From the NCBI RefSeq assembly GCF_003265705.1, contig NW_020312968.1:11089732-11153731 (forward strand): a stretch of 64,000 bases of DNA, written 5' to 3'. Source of the stretch: Callorhinus ursinus. Lineage: Eukaryota; Chordata; Mammalia; Carnivora; Otariidae. The notes under the pieces were generated by a model that was given only the letters and a program-made list of their open reading frames with translations, searched no databases and was not told where the DNA came from. Positions 43,282 through 54,048 of this stretch are shown piece after piece (the stretch's first letter is position 1; every line of letters begins with the position of its first letter). A program made the position numbers and the translations under genes.

Positions 43282-44549
43282 GTAAGCATTCAGCGAAGGT
43301 GTTTTCCCTGGGTTATAGAACACGTAGGCTGATTTCTGGGGAGAGGGGCTCGCAGATTGGGGTGCTGTTGGGGGATAGAATTTTTCACCACTCATTCTCT
43401 TCTGCGCCTTTTTTTTCTTTCGGTCCGTGAGAATAGAAGACACTGGGGGGTGGACCGGGGCGGAGAGCGCAGCGAGTCGCAGGCTGTGCCCTTCACACTG
43501 GCAGTGGGAAGCGGGCAGCTGACCGCCCCGGGTTCTGATCGATGGCACCGCACTCCAGAGACCTGGAGGGGTTTCTGTAAGTGATGGGGACCCTGGACTC
43601 CTGCAGAATGGCACTTGTCGGGGGGTTTTCACAGTGCCCACCTTATTGCGCCAGAGAGGCAAGTTTCATTGCTTAAGGGAACAATTTACGGCCATGGGCT
43701 TATCTCCTTGTTTTAGCTCTTTATGTTTTTTCTGCCTCTTAATAAAAGGTGAAGTCACAAAGCAATTAAATAGTAGTGTGGTTTTCAGGCAGGAGGTGGA
43801 GAAAGGCTACCCCGGGGGAAAGGCTAACATGATTGACAGAGGCTGACTGGAGATTTACATTGGGAATAACTCGTTCCTCAAAACTTTCTTCATTTCCTGG
43901 TGGGAAGTAGGGGGTAAATCATCGGCCAGGAGGATGGATGATTAAAAGTGTAGGAGTTATGATTTCTTTTTGACTTTGTAAGTCTCTAAATCTAAACCTT
44001 AACGGAGGGTTCTCATTTTAGGAACTCTTGAGGAAGTGATGGAAACCAGCCCTGCCAAGGATTGAAGGGAAGCAGAAACACTGTAAAATCTTGAATTGCT
44101 AATAAGCTTGAGCTGCTTTATATTTTATAAAATGTCTTGAGACCCAGCGAAATGAAGTAGAGAATTCATGAGCCTTTTTTTGATTCCTTAAACTCAGATC
44201 CACAAGTGTATATATTTTTGAATATTTAAAAATATCGAATGGGGTTTCAACTGTTAGTGTCTGGAGTTTTTTAAATACCATTAGGAATATGTAATAGTGA
44301 CACTTAAAATGAGGAAAAATGCAGACAATTGAACGTAAACATATAGAGAGTTGAGGTTCCCTGTTCCTCTTACCCCAGCTTTCTGGAGCATAAAAGAAAC
44401 ACTTTTCATTTCGCCACTTTGTATTGATGACCTGTTTACTCTCATCAAGAGAATTAACAAGTGAAGATACAGAAGTTGAAGTTGTCATTCTTTCCAATCC
44501 GAGAAACATTAAGGAGTGTTTAAAAGCGGCCTTTTGATCTGAAGTTCTC
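43282..44549. other. Unique non-coding stretch
   Basis: GC-rich to 43600, then AT-rich. The 144- and 136-codon minus-strand frames (43228-43662, 44099-44509) have no recognised motif. Confidence 0.4.
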
Positions 44550-44750
44550 TTTCTTTTTTTTAAAGATTTTATTTATTTATTTGACAGAGAGAGACACAGC
44601 GAGAGAGGGAACACAAGCAGGGGGAGTGGGAGAGGGAGAAGCGGGCTTCCCACCGAGCAGGGAGCCTGATGTGGGGCTCCATCCCAGGACCCTGAGATCA
44701 TGACCTGAGCCGAAGGCAGACGCTTAACGACTGAGCCACCCAGGCGCCCC
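44550..44750 (-). mobile_element. Can-SINE, young, tandem with the next
   Basis: TTTGACAGAGAGAGACACAG, the GAACACAAGCAGGGGGAGTG body and a GAGCCACCCAGGCGCCCC head complement. It sits at the tail end of the SINE at 44766. GTTCTCTTTCT on the left and GGCTCTTTCTC after the second SINE may be the duplication that encloses the pair. Confidence 0.95.
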
Positions 44751-44765
44751 AATTTTATTTTAGTT

Positions 44766-44930
44766 TTAAAGGTTTTATTTATTTATTTGTCAGAGAGAGA
44801 AAGAGAGAGCACAAGCAGGGAGAGCAGCAAGCTCCCCGCTGAGCAGGGAGCCCGATGCGGGGCTCGATCCCAGGACCCCGGGACCATGAGCTGAGCCGAA
44901 GGCAGACACTTAACGACTGAGCCACCTAGG
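44766..44930 (-). mobile_element. Can-SINE, tandem partner
   Basis: TTTGTCAGAGAGAGAAAGAG, GAGCAGGGAGCCCGATGCGG and a GACTGAGCCACCTAGG head complement. It has the same orientation as the upstream SINE, with only about 15 AT-rich bases between. Confidence 0.94.
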
Positions 44931-45769
44931 CTCTTTCTCCCTGGTAACCCCATGGAAATGGCCAAAGCAAACAGCTTAAATTAAAAATGAAGTTGTTGGT
45001 ACCTGTGGAGAGAAGGAGTAATTTACCGAAGAGTTAATTTAAATGACCCAGAAATTGAGTGGCTAGATGGACATTGTTTGTTCTGGTGCGAATTTCTCTT
45101 GCCATGAAAGCTCCCTGCAGGGGAGACTTCAATGCCTTCACAGGAGCACCCCTGTCCCCCCACCCCCGGAACTTCACCACCACAAAAAAAAAAAAAAAGA
45201 ACAAAAACCGGAGAGTCAAGTACACAGCCGTCCTGTTGCTGTTGAGGGTGTGCATCCTGATAGATTACCCCCCGAGAGGATCCGTGCTGAAGGAATAGGG
45301 AGATACTCACTTCTAGAGCTTGGTAAAATGGTAACAAACAGCTTTTATCCCAGATCAGTAAATCTTTCCCAAGTCCCTGGCCAGGGTTCTGTGCGTGGGC
45401 CGTGGAGTGGCCGTTGTTCGGTTTCTGCCCCTATAAAGACGGGTGTGGGACGCCTTTGGATGCCCACCACTGTAGATGAAGTTTGGAGAGAGAAGGCTGT
45501 GTGACCTCTCAGCCCTTATTCTGGGCTGTTTCTCAGGCAGTGGATCATTTTGCTACCCCGGGGCCAGTGCTTATGAACAGTCGCTGATTTTGATTATGTG
45601 TCATTTTCCCTGGTGACAGTCCTTTATCCACCCAGACTGCTGCCCAGGGAGGTATCTGGATATGGAAGGCGCCCATCTGCACTGGTACCACGATCTTACT
45701 ATTCTAGCAGAAGGTAACTCAGTGGGGAATTAATGTTTTGCTCTTACCCGTGTATTATTTCTTTTCAAT
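44931..45769. other. Unique stretch
   Basis: An A-run of about 15 lies at 45184-45199. Overlapping frames on both strands are unrecognised. Confidence 0.4.
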
Positions 45770-47555
45770 TGTATTTGTCTTCAATGACATGAAATGCACA
45801 TAGCATAAAAGTGAACAATTTAAAAATGAACAATTCAGTGGCATTCAGCCCATCATAATGTTGCATAGCTGCTCCCTCTTTCTAGTTCTGAAACATTGTT
45901 CCTACCCCAAAAGGAAACCCTGCACCCATTAAGCAGTAATTCCTTATTCCCTCCTCCCTCAGCCTCTGCTTTCTCTCTCTGAATTTACTGATTCTGGATA
46001 TGTCCATATAATGCAGTCGTATAATATGCAACCTTTTGTGTTTGGCTTCTTTTACTTAGCATAGTTTTTTTAATGTATTTATCTGTGGATGGACATTTGG
46101 GGTTTTTCCACCTTTTCCCACATTTTGATTATTGTGAATAACGCTGCTATGAACATGGTTGTGTAAGTATTTGGGTCCATGTTTTCAGTTCTTTTAAGTA
46201 TATATCTAGAAGTGCAATTGCTGGGTCATATGCTAATTCTATTTAAATTTTTGAGACACTGTCAAACTGTTTTCCACAGAAATTGAACCATTTCCATTTA
46301 TATTCCCATAAAGAGTTCCAATTTCTCCACATCCTTGCCAACACGTGTTTTCCTTTTTTTTCTTTATTGTAGCCACCCTTGTGACTATGAAATAGTACTT
46401 GATTGTGGTTTTGATTTACATGTCCCTAATGACAAATGATATTGATCATCTTTTCATGTGCTTGTTGACCATTTGTGTATCTTCTCTGGAGAAATGTCAG
46501 TTCAAATCGTTTGCCCATTTTTAAATTGGGTCATCTTACAAAAAATAAATTGTGTTGTCTTTTTGTTGCTGAGTTGTAAGAGTTCTTTATATATTTTGGA
46601 TACTAGACCCTTATCAGGTACATGATTTGCAAATATTTTCTCTTTTTCTTGTCTTTCCACTATCTTGGTAATGTGCTTTGACACACAAAAGTTTTTTATT
46701 TTGATGAAGTCCAGGTGATTTTTTTTTCTCTTTTGTTGCTCTTGCTTTTGATGTCTAAAAATTGCTGCCTAATCCAAAGTCAGGAAGATTTATCCCTATG
46801 TCTTCTTCCAAGAATTTTGTGTTTTTCTCTCTTACGTTTAGTGTCTTAATCCATTTTGATTTAATTTTTTATGAGGTATGAGGTCAGGGTTCAACTTAAT
46901 TCTTTTGTATGTGTGTATCTAGTTGTCCCATTTGTTGAAGGGACTCTCTTCCCCCATTGAATGGTCTTTGCACCCTTTAAAATAATCAACTGGTCATATA
47001 TGTGAGGATTTAGGTTTAGACCCTTATTAGTCTGTTTGTCTGTCCTTCTGCCAGTTTACTCTGTTTTGATAACTATAGCTTTGTAGTAGGTTTTGAAATT
47101 GGGAAATGTGAATTTTCCAGCTTTGTTCTTCTTTTTCAATATGCTTTGGATATTCGGAACCCCTTGCAGTTCCATATGAATTTAAAGGATCAGCTTTTCT
47201 ATTTCTGGAGAGAGAAAAATAAAAGGCTATTGATAGGGACTGCACTGATCCATAGATGGCGGTGTTGCTATCTTGACGGTATTCAGTCTTCCAGTTCCTG
47301 AACGCGTGATGTCTTGCCATGTATTTACATTTGTCTTAACTTATTTCAGCATTGTTTTATAGTTGCAGTGTACAAGTATTTTACCTCCATTAAATTTATT
47401 CTTAGACATTTTGTCCTTTGGAGGCAATTGTAAATGAATCCATCACCTTGATTTCCTTTTCCGATTGTTCCTTCCTGGTGTAGAGAAACACAACTGCCTG
47501 TATGTTATTTTCAATTCAAAAAAATTAGAGTTAAAAGAATCTCTACTGGTTGTTA
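45770..47555 (-). mobile_element. L1 LINE (L1M type), about 1.8 kb, antisense
   Basis: The complement of a long L1 3' half runs without break: AATTCAGTGGCATTCAGCCC, CTTTTACTTAGCATAGTTTT, TGGATGGACATTTGGGGTTT, GAAGTGCAATTGCTGGGTCA, CATCCTTGCCAACACGTGTT, GAGTTGTAAGAGTTCTTTAT, AGTTGTCCCATTTGTTGAAG, TAACTATAGCTTTGTAGTAG and CTATTTCTGGAGAGAG. Minus frames give decayed ORF2-like text with stops. Confidence 0.92.
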
Positions 47556-47560
47556 TTATT

Positions 47561-47756
47561 TTTTTAAAAGATTTTATTTATTTATTTGACAGAGAGAGAG
47601 ACACAGCGAGAGAGGGAACACAAGCAGGGGGGAGTGGGAGAGGGAGAAGCAGGCTTCCTGCAGAGCGGGGAGCCCGATGTGGGGCTCGATCCCAGGACCC
47701 TGGGATCATGACCTGAGCCGAAGGCAGACACTAATGACTGAGCCACCCAGGCGCCT
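47561..47756 (-). mobile_element. Can-SINE, young
   Basis: GACAGAGAGAGAGACACAGC, AGGGAACACAAGCAGGGGGG and a GAGCCACCCAGGCGCC head complement. It lies at the right edge of the L1. Confidence 0.94.
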
Positions 47757-47765
47757 TTCTAAGAT

Positions 47766-47890
47766 GAGGGGCCTAGGTAGCTCAGTCAGTTTAATGCCCG
47801 ACTCTTGATCTCAGTGTAGATCTTCTCAGGGTTGTGAGTTCAAGCCCCACTTTGGGTTCCACACTAGATGTGGAGCCTACTTAAAAAAAA
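47766..47890 (+). mobile_element. Short old Can-SINE
   Basis: GGGGCCTAGGTAGCTCAGTC, GACTCTTGATCTCAGTGTAG and GAGTTCAAGCCCCACTTTGG, ending in a TGTGGAGCCTACTTAAAAAA tail. It lacks the CT-rich body, so it is the short form. Confidence 0.88.
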
Positions 47891-47925
47891 TGACATAAGA
47901 ACCCCACTATCCCTCCATATATTCC

Positions 47926-48118
47926 GTTTTGTTTTGTATTTAAGATTTTATTTATTTATTTGTCAGAGAGAGCACACAAGCAGGGGGAGTGGCAGGCAAA
48001 AGGAGAAGCAGACTCCCCACTGAGCAGGGAGCCTGATGCGCTGCTCGATCCCAGGACCCTGGGATCAAGGCCTGAGCCGAAGGCAGACACTTAACCGACT
48101 GAGTCACCCAGGCTTCCC
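47926..48118 (-). mobile_element. Can-SINE with perfect target-site duplication
   Basis: TTTGTCAGAGAGAGCACACA body and a GAGTCACCCAGGCTTCC head complement. TCCCTCCATATATTCC is repeated exactly at 47910-47925 and 48119-48134. Confidence 0.95.
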
Positions 48119-48215
48119 TCCCTCCATATATTCCTGTTAAGTTTGATATACATCCTTTTATGTATTTTCTATACATATACATGCAAAAAAACCTTCTTCC
48201 TTTGGGTAGACTCTT

Positions 48216-48958
48216 TTTTTTTTTAATTTTTTTATTGTTATGTTAATCACCATATATTACATCTTTAGTTTTTGGTGCAGTGTTCCATGATTCATTGTTT
48301 GTTCATAACACCCAGTGCTCCATGCAAAACGTGCCCTCCTCAATACCCATCACCAGGCTAACCCATCCCCCCACCCCCCTACCCTCTAGAACCCTCAGTT
48401 TGTTTTTCAGAGTCCATCATCTCTCATGGTTTGTCTCCCCCTCTGACATACTCCCCTTTTCTTCCTCTCCTGTTATCTTCTTTTTCTTTTTTCTTAAAAT
48501 ATGTTGTGTTATTTGTTTCAGAAGTACAGATCTGTGATTCAACAGTCTTGCACAATTCACAGCGCTCACCATAGCACATACCCTCCCCAGTGTCTATCAC
48601 CCAGCCACCCCATCCCTCCCACCCCCCACCACTCCAGTAACACTCAGTTTGTTTCCTGAGATTAAGAATTCCTCATATCAGTGAGGTCATGTGATACATG
48701 TCTTTCTCTGATTGACTTATTTCACTCAGCATAACACCCTCCAGTTCCATCCACGTCGTTGCAAATGGCAAGATCTTATTCCTTTTGATGGCTGCATAAT
48801 ATTCCATTGTGTATATATACCACATCTTCTTTATCCATTCATCTGTCGATGGGCATCTTGGCTCTTTCCACAGTTTGGCTATTGTGGACATTGCTGCTAT
48901 AAACATTGGGGTACACGTACCCCTTCGGGTCTCTACATTTGTATCTTTGTGGTAAATA
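48216..48958 (-). mobile_element. Young L1 3' end, 5'-truncated, antisense
   Basis: Complement of an L1 3' end: poly(T), CACCATATATTACATC, AGTGCTCCATGCAAAACGTG, CCAGCCACCCCATCCCTCCC, TCATATCAGTGAGGTCATGT and TGGGCATCTTGGCTCTTTCC. Minus-strand 48673-48906 still encodes an unbroken ORF2 C-terminus with WKEPRCPSTDEWIKKMWYIY and ending at HMTSLI. CCTTTGGGTAGACTCTT is repeated exactly (17 of 17) at 48199-48215 and 48959-48975. About 740 bp, so dead on arrival through 5' truncation. Confidence 0.97.
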
Positions 48959-48989
48959 CCTTTGGGTAGACTCTTACTTTGTCTGCGTT

Positions 48990-49290
48990 TTAACTTAAGT
49001 ATAGATTATGAGTATCTTTCTAGGTCAGTACATTTAGATTTTCATTATTCCTTTGAAATGCTACGGAGTATCCTGTTTTACAAGGTACTATAAGAGTATT
49101 CTTTTAATGAGCATTTGGCATGTTTTTAGGTTTTTTTTTTTTAATAAACAATGCAACAATTAACAGTCTTGTGGGAGTATTGATCCATACTTGTGTATGT
49201 CTTGAAGGTAATGTCCCATAAGTAGAATTGCTGAGGTAAAAAATAGGCACGTAATGTCTTTTGGTAGACAGTGTTTTCATTTTTGTTTTT
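48990..49290 (-). mobile_element. Old L1M-type 3' fragment, antisense
   Basis: TTGAAATGCTACGGAGTATC, CTTTTAATGAGCATTTGGCA, ATAAACAATGCAACAATTAA and AGTAGAATTGCTGAGGTAAA give the old L1 order. It was split by the young L1 or lies next to it. Confidence 0.6.
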
Positions 49291-50024
49291 GTTTTAAGTG
49301 TGTTTATTACGGGCATAGATGCTCTCTACTCTTACCTAAGAACTCACAGTGAGTAGTTAAATGCTTTGAAAGAAATGTGAAAAGGGGAGTATGTCTCACC
49401 CTTCTGATTCTTTGTGCAATGTGGTAACATATAATCTCAATAAAATGTAAATAATAAAGTCCTTTTGGGTATGTGTGTGAACTTTGTAAGCAAAAGTGTT
49501 CTTAAAGATGTTGTTAGCCCAACTTACTGTTGTTAGGTGAGGAAGCACCTAGGAGTACATACGTGCCTCTTGGGCTGTTCTCTCTCTTGCCTGCTGTACA
49601 CCCTGCCCCGCTCCGAACGTATCTCTTGTGATCCCCCCTTGCCAGCCGCCATTGCTGGCAGTCTTTCCAAAAGATCTTTCGCTTGTTGACAGATTCTGTG
49701 AACACCCAGTGTTCTCTTCTTTGGCACAGTCCAAGAAAGACCAGTTTGGGAATTTGCTAACATGTTCTGAAGGCAAAGACTTTGTTTTGTTCAAGTCTAA
49801 CTGTGAAAAGCTTAGCTTAACCCCAGAAGGCAGACCATATCCGTTCTGGGGGAGGGTCACCCTCATGTTCTGCGTGGCTGAGTCTCACATCCCACACCTT
49901 CCTATGCTTTTCCGTGGTTCACTAAGTAGAGCAGAGGAAGTTGCTTTTGCAAACATCTCCAAAGAAAAGAAAATCAGATGGAAGTGAGGAATAAGAGTCA
50001 ACCTTGTTGCTTTCCATTTCCATC
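49291..50024. other. Unique stretch with a 119-codon open frame
   Basis: The plus frame 49628-49987 (starts MIPPCQPPLLAVFPKDLSLV) is open, but frames on the minus strand overlap it and I recognise no domain. I treat it as chance. Confidence 0.4.
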
Positions 50025-51009
50025 CATTTTTTTTAACTTTTTATTTTGAAATAATTTTAGACTTGGAGAAAATTTGCAAAGATAATACAGAGTTCACATG
50101 CCCCCTTCAGCCAGCTTCCTTTAGGGTGAATACCTTACCTAACCCGAGTATAATGATCAGAACCAGGAGATTTAAATTGCTAGAGCACTTTTAGCTACAC
50201 TCTAGGCCTTATTAGCGTCCCGTCCAATTTTCCATGAAGGTCCTTTTTCTGTTCTAGGATCCAGTGAAGGATCCACATTGGATTGAGTTGTTCTGCCGCC
50301 TTAGACTCTCACAGTTCTTCCCTTGTTTTTCATAATCTTGATACTTTTGAACAGTACCAGTCAGTTCTTTTGTTGAATGAAATTTCCTGAATTGGGGGTT
50401 TTCTGGCATTTTCTCACATTTACTTGTGAGGCTATGAGTGGTTACTTGATGTTTTTCTCATTGGTGGTGATGCTAATCTTGATCACTTGATTCAAGTAGT
50501 ATCTCCTGGGTTTCTCCACTATAAAAGTGCTGTTGTAATTAACAAATTAGTCACTTTGTAATTAATAAATATCTTGGGGGCAGAACCTTTGAGTCCATGC
50601 AAAGATCCTGTTTCTCCTCAAGCTTTCGCACACTGATTTTAGCATTCCCTTGTAGGTCTTCCCTGCAATGATTATTACTGTATTGTTGGCCTAACAGTCA
50701 TTTGATATTGCCTTCATTTCTTATACATTTATTTATTCATTCTTCCATAAGGAAGAGCTGTTCTCTTATATATGCATCAGTGTGGACTCGGGGATAGTTA
50801 TTTTATTCTAATGGTTCTAATCCAGTGCTATCATTATGGATTTTTTTGCTCAAATTGCTCTAGCTTTGGCCATCGGGTGTTCCTTCAGGTTGGCCCCAAT
50901 GTCCTTTGACAAGTTCCTGTCCTTTTTCAAGCACTTCTTCCTTTGTGGTACCTCTAGATGTTCCAGGCTCATCTTGCATTTTTCTTGCTCTACCCCTGGA
51001 ATCAATCAC
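50025..51009 (-). mobile_element. Old L1M 3'UTR fragment, left part
   Basis: ATCAGAACCAGGAGATTTAA, GTCCCGTCCAATTTTCCATG, TTCTGTTCTAGGATCCAGTG, CAGTACCAGTCAGTTCTTTT and GGTTACTTGATGTTTTTCTC follow an L1ME/L1MC-type 3'UTR on the complement. It stops at GGAATCAATCAC, where the young L1 begins, and resumes at 51842. Confidence 0.75.
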
Positions 51010-51841
51010 TTTTTTTTCTCTTTAAATTTTTTATTGTTATGTTAATCACCATACATTACATCATTAGTTTTTGATGTAGTGTTCCATGATTCATTGTTTA
51101 TGCATAACACCCAGTGCTCCACGCAGAACGTGCCCTCCTTAATACCCATCACCAGGCTAACCCATCCCCCTGCCCCCCTCCCCTCTAGAACCCTCAGGTT
51201 GTTTCTCAGAGTCCATCGTCTCTCATGGTTCGTCTCCGCCTCCGATTTCCCCCCCTTCATTCTTCCCCTCCTGCTATCTTCTTCTTCTTCTTTTTTCTCT
51301 TAATATATATTGCATTATTTGTTTCAGAGGTACAGGTCTGTGATTCATCAGTCTTGCACAATTCACAGCACTCACCGTAGCACATACCCTCCCCAATGGC
51401 TATCACCCAGCCACCCCATCCCTCCCACCCCCCCACCACTCCAGCAACCCTCAGTTTGTTTCCTGAGATTAAGAATTCCTCATATCAGTGAGGTCATATG
51501 ATACATGTCTTTCTCTGATTGACTTATTTCGCTCAGTATAACACCCTCCAGCTCCATCCACATCGTTGCAAATGGCAAGATCTCATTCCTTTTGATGGCT
51601 GCATAATATCCCATTGTGTATATATACCACATCTCCTTTATCCATTCATCTGTCGATGGGCATCTTGGCTCTTTCCACAGTTTGTCTATTGTGGACATTG
51701 CTGCTATAAACATCGGGGTACACGTACCCCTTCACATCCCTACATTTGTATGTTTGTGGTAAATACCCAGTAGTGCAGTTGCTGGATTGTATGGTAGCTC
51801 TATTTTCAACTTTTTGAGGAACCTCCACACTGTTTTCCAGA
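51010..51841 (-). mobile_element. Young L1 3' end, second copy, antisense
   Basis: It is very similar to the copy at 48216: TTATTGTTATGTTAATCACC, CAGTGCTCCACGCAGAACGT, TCATATCAGTGAGGTCATAT. It extends further into ORF2 (AACCTCCACACTGTTTTCCA). Minus frames at 51480-51713 and 51646-51828 encode overlapping ORF2 C-terminal pieces. It sits inside an older L1M 3'UTR. Confidence 0.95.
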
Positions 51842-51990
51842 GTCGCCTAGATCCGTCTAATGGAGAGTGGTATTGAGAAACCAGTATCTGTGGTGGGTGT
51901 ACATAGTACCTGGCCTATCATTGTATCTGTCTTCCATCAGTTGTAAAGTGAGGTCCTCCCAGTGAGCACAGTCGTAGCAAGCCTGAAACT
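51842..51990 (-). mobile_element. Old L1M 3'UTR fragment, right part
   Basis: ATCCGTCTAATGGAGAGTGG then TATTGAGAAACCAGTATCTG continues the L1M 3'UTR text that ended at 51009. This confirms that the young L1 inserted into it. Confidence 0.65.
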
Positions 51991-52464
51991 TGCTCTTGAC
52001 TCTCCTGGACAGTTAATCATTTCGGTGTAAAATCCTTTTGATCAGACCATTTAATGGTGGGTTGTGAAAATTGGTTGCTGCTCATAGAGACCAGGAGACA
52101 GACAAATAGGTGTTTGGACTATGAATGGAATGGGTTAACTTTTTTGTGGAAAAATGTTCTTACATTCAAAGGCTGCTGTTAGCATTCAGGCATTCCTAAC
52201 ATTCCTTTTACCATCTTGCATGGGTTTTTCACTCTCACTTTTAGCCCATGTCCTATTTTAAGGTAATAAGAGTAACTTTTGGTCTTTCCATTAGTTATAG
52301 AAGGGAAATACTACCTGATGTATTCCTATTAGAGTGTTTTATTCAATGTCTAAGTACAGATTGGTCATCCTATAATTACTTTATTTTTGCATAGATATGT
52401 GGCACAAAACTTTTCATAAATTAGGTATGTCCTTCTGACTTTATTTATGAAGTCTTACAGTCAT
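51991..52464. other. Unique non-coding stretch
   Basis: No gene or clear repeat recognised. Confidence 0.4.
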
Positions 52465-52479
52465 TGATAAAATATTTTT

Positions 52480-52672
52480 TTAAAAGATTTTTATTTATTT
52501 ATTTGACAGAGAGATAGCGAGCAGAGGTAGGCGGAGTGGCAGGCAGAGGGAGAGGAAGAAAGCAGGCTCTCCTCTGAGCAGGGAGCCAGAAGTGGGGCTC
52601 GATCCCAGGACCCTGGGATCATGACCTGAGCCGAAGGCAGCCGCTTAACCGACTGAGCCCCCCAGGCGCCCC
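52480..52672 (-). mobile_element. Can-SINE with perfect target-site duplication
   Basis: TTTGACAGAGAGATAGCGAG body and GACTGAGCCCCCCAGGCGCC head complement. TGATAAAATATTTTT is repeated exactly at 52465-52479 and 52673-52687. Confidence 0.96.
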
Positions 52673-52687
52673 TGATAAAATATTTTT

Positions 52688-53604
52688 ATTGCTTACGAGT
52701 GTTGAGGGCTTCTTTTCCTTGGAGAGCCAGTGTAATTTCTTTGCTACTTTTAATCCTTGCAGAATAGAACTTGCCTAGATGAGATTCCAGTGGGACTCAT
52801 TTCTTCCTCTGTAACTTTTCCGATTTCTTTTACATACCCGCTCTTTTGGCCCGCAGTTTCTGTGAAAACAGCGTGACGTCAAGGCACATTCCACATGTGA
52901 TTGGTGGGATTCTAATAGTTACAAAGCGTATTCGTCTACAGTGATACGGATCTAACTGCACATTTTGCTGTATTTCAGAGCTCATTCTTGGGTCTTATCA
53001 CCTGTTTCTTGTGTATGGAGAAGTTTTTCTTTTTCTTCTTTCAAAATACAGACGGAAGAGTGGGTTTATAGCAGGATTTAAGAAGGCGCGTCTTTTTCAA
53101 GGACATTTTCCCTTTGACTTGGGCACTTTGTAGGAGTATTCTTCCCACCCTTGCTCTACTGCTGTTTGGAAGCGGGGTTAGGTGTAATTTGGTACAAAGC
53201 CCAGCCGGTCAGCTAAAGCCTCGTGTTGTAATGTTTTGAAAATATGCCTGGCTGACTCTGACCTCTAAATGTGTAAATTATCTTTGCAGCAATAAGAGGC
53301 CCTGAAGAGCTTGAAGCTGTTTTGATAACTAATCATTTTATGATCATTCAGCCAGAAGAATTTGCTAAGAACAGCTCGTGTGCCTTGAATCCAATTTAAA
53401 GGTTAGGAGTATAAGATTGTAACTATAGTTGTGTAGAAAGACACCACATAATATTTGGTATTTCTCTACTGTTAATAGTTCCTGCATTAATCATCGTCTT
53501 TACCTTTCCCTCATTCTAGAACAGAGGAATATTTTATTTACTATATTAATGATTATTGTGTGTTCATTATTAAAAGAATAAATTGGCTTAACTTTTTCTT
53601 ATTT
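52688..53604. other. Unique, possibly conserved non-coding DNA
   Basis: No repeat is recognised across about 900 bases. It contains a perfect CRE-type octamer TGACGTCA at 52874-52881, an ATTGGTGG (inverted CCAAT) at about 52900, and an exon-like or enhancer-like block at 53290-53400. Confidence 0.4.
53290..53399 (+). other. Weak candidate 3' coding exon or conserved element
   Basis: After the acceptor-like TTATCTTTGCAG (ending 53289), a frame runs 35 codons from 53292 to TAA at 53397. It reads IRGPEELEAVLITNHFMIIQ and then PEEFAKNSSCALNPI. The peptide is not known to me. The same bases contain TAATCATTTTATGATCATTC, a homeodomain-type AT-rich motif cluster typical of conserved non-coding elements, so a regulatory reading is equally possible. 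Confidence 0.2.
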
Positions 53605-53619
53605 AAAAATTCCACCTTA

Positions 53620-53775
53620 TCATGATCTCAGGGTCCTGGCATCAAGCCCCATGTTCAGCTCTGTGCTCAGGTGGGAGTCTGCTTCTCTCCCCTTCTCTCT
53701 GCCCATCCCTCCGCTCATGCACCTGCACCTGCACGCTTGTATTCTCTCTCTCTCAAATAAAATGAATCTTTAAAA
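53620..53775 (+). mobile_element. Can-SINE, 5'-truncated
   Basis: The element begins at TCATGATCTCAGGGTCCTGG, so the tRNA-like head is missing, and runs to a CTCTCTCAAATAAAATG tail. AAAAATTCCMCCTTA flanks it at 53605-53619 and 53776-53790 with one mismatch. The truncation therefore happened at insertion and not by later loss. Confidence 0.92.
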
Positions 53776-53790
53776 AAAAATTCCCCCTTA

Positions 53791-54048
53791 CCATGCCTGG
53801 TTTTTCTTTTTTTTCCATTAAGTCATTGTTGAGGAGGTGGGTGGCATATCAGTGGCCCTTGAGTTTAGCAAAAAGCTTTCTTCATCCTATAGAATCTTGA
53901 CTTTGGGATACTAATTCATGGATGCATTAGTGTCTAAGGTAACAGAGCTAATATTCAAAGCACCAAACAAGTATTGTTCTAATTACTCTGGTTATTTATT
54001 CCATCCCTTTTCTGGAAACATGGGAAATATTAACAGTGATGCTAATCA
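53791..54048. other. Unique non-coding stretch
   Basis: Nothing recognised. Confidence 0.4.

Noticed and set aside
49628..49987. 119-codon plus-strand frame in unique DNA
   Set aside because: Plausible amino-acid mix, but no domain, no splice context and overlapping minus-strand frames. The length is expected by chance in 64 kb.
48673..51828. Minus-strand frames with MFIAAMSTI and WKEPRCPSTDEWI motifs
   Set aside because: These are L1 ORF2 C-terminal remnants of truncated elements and not host genes.
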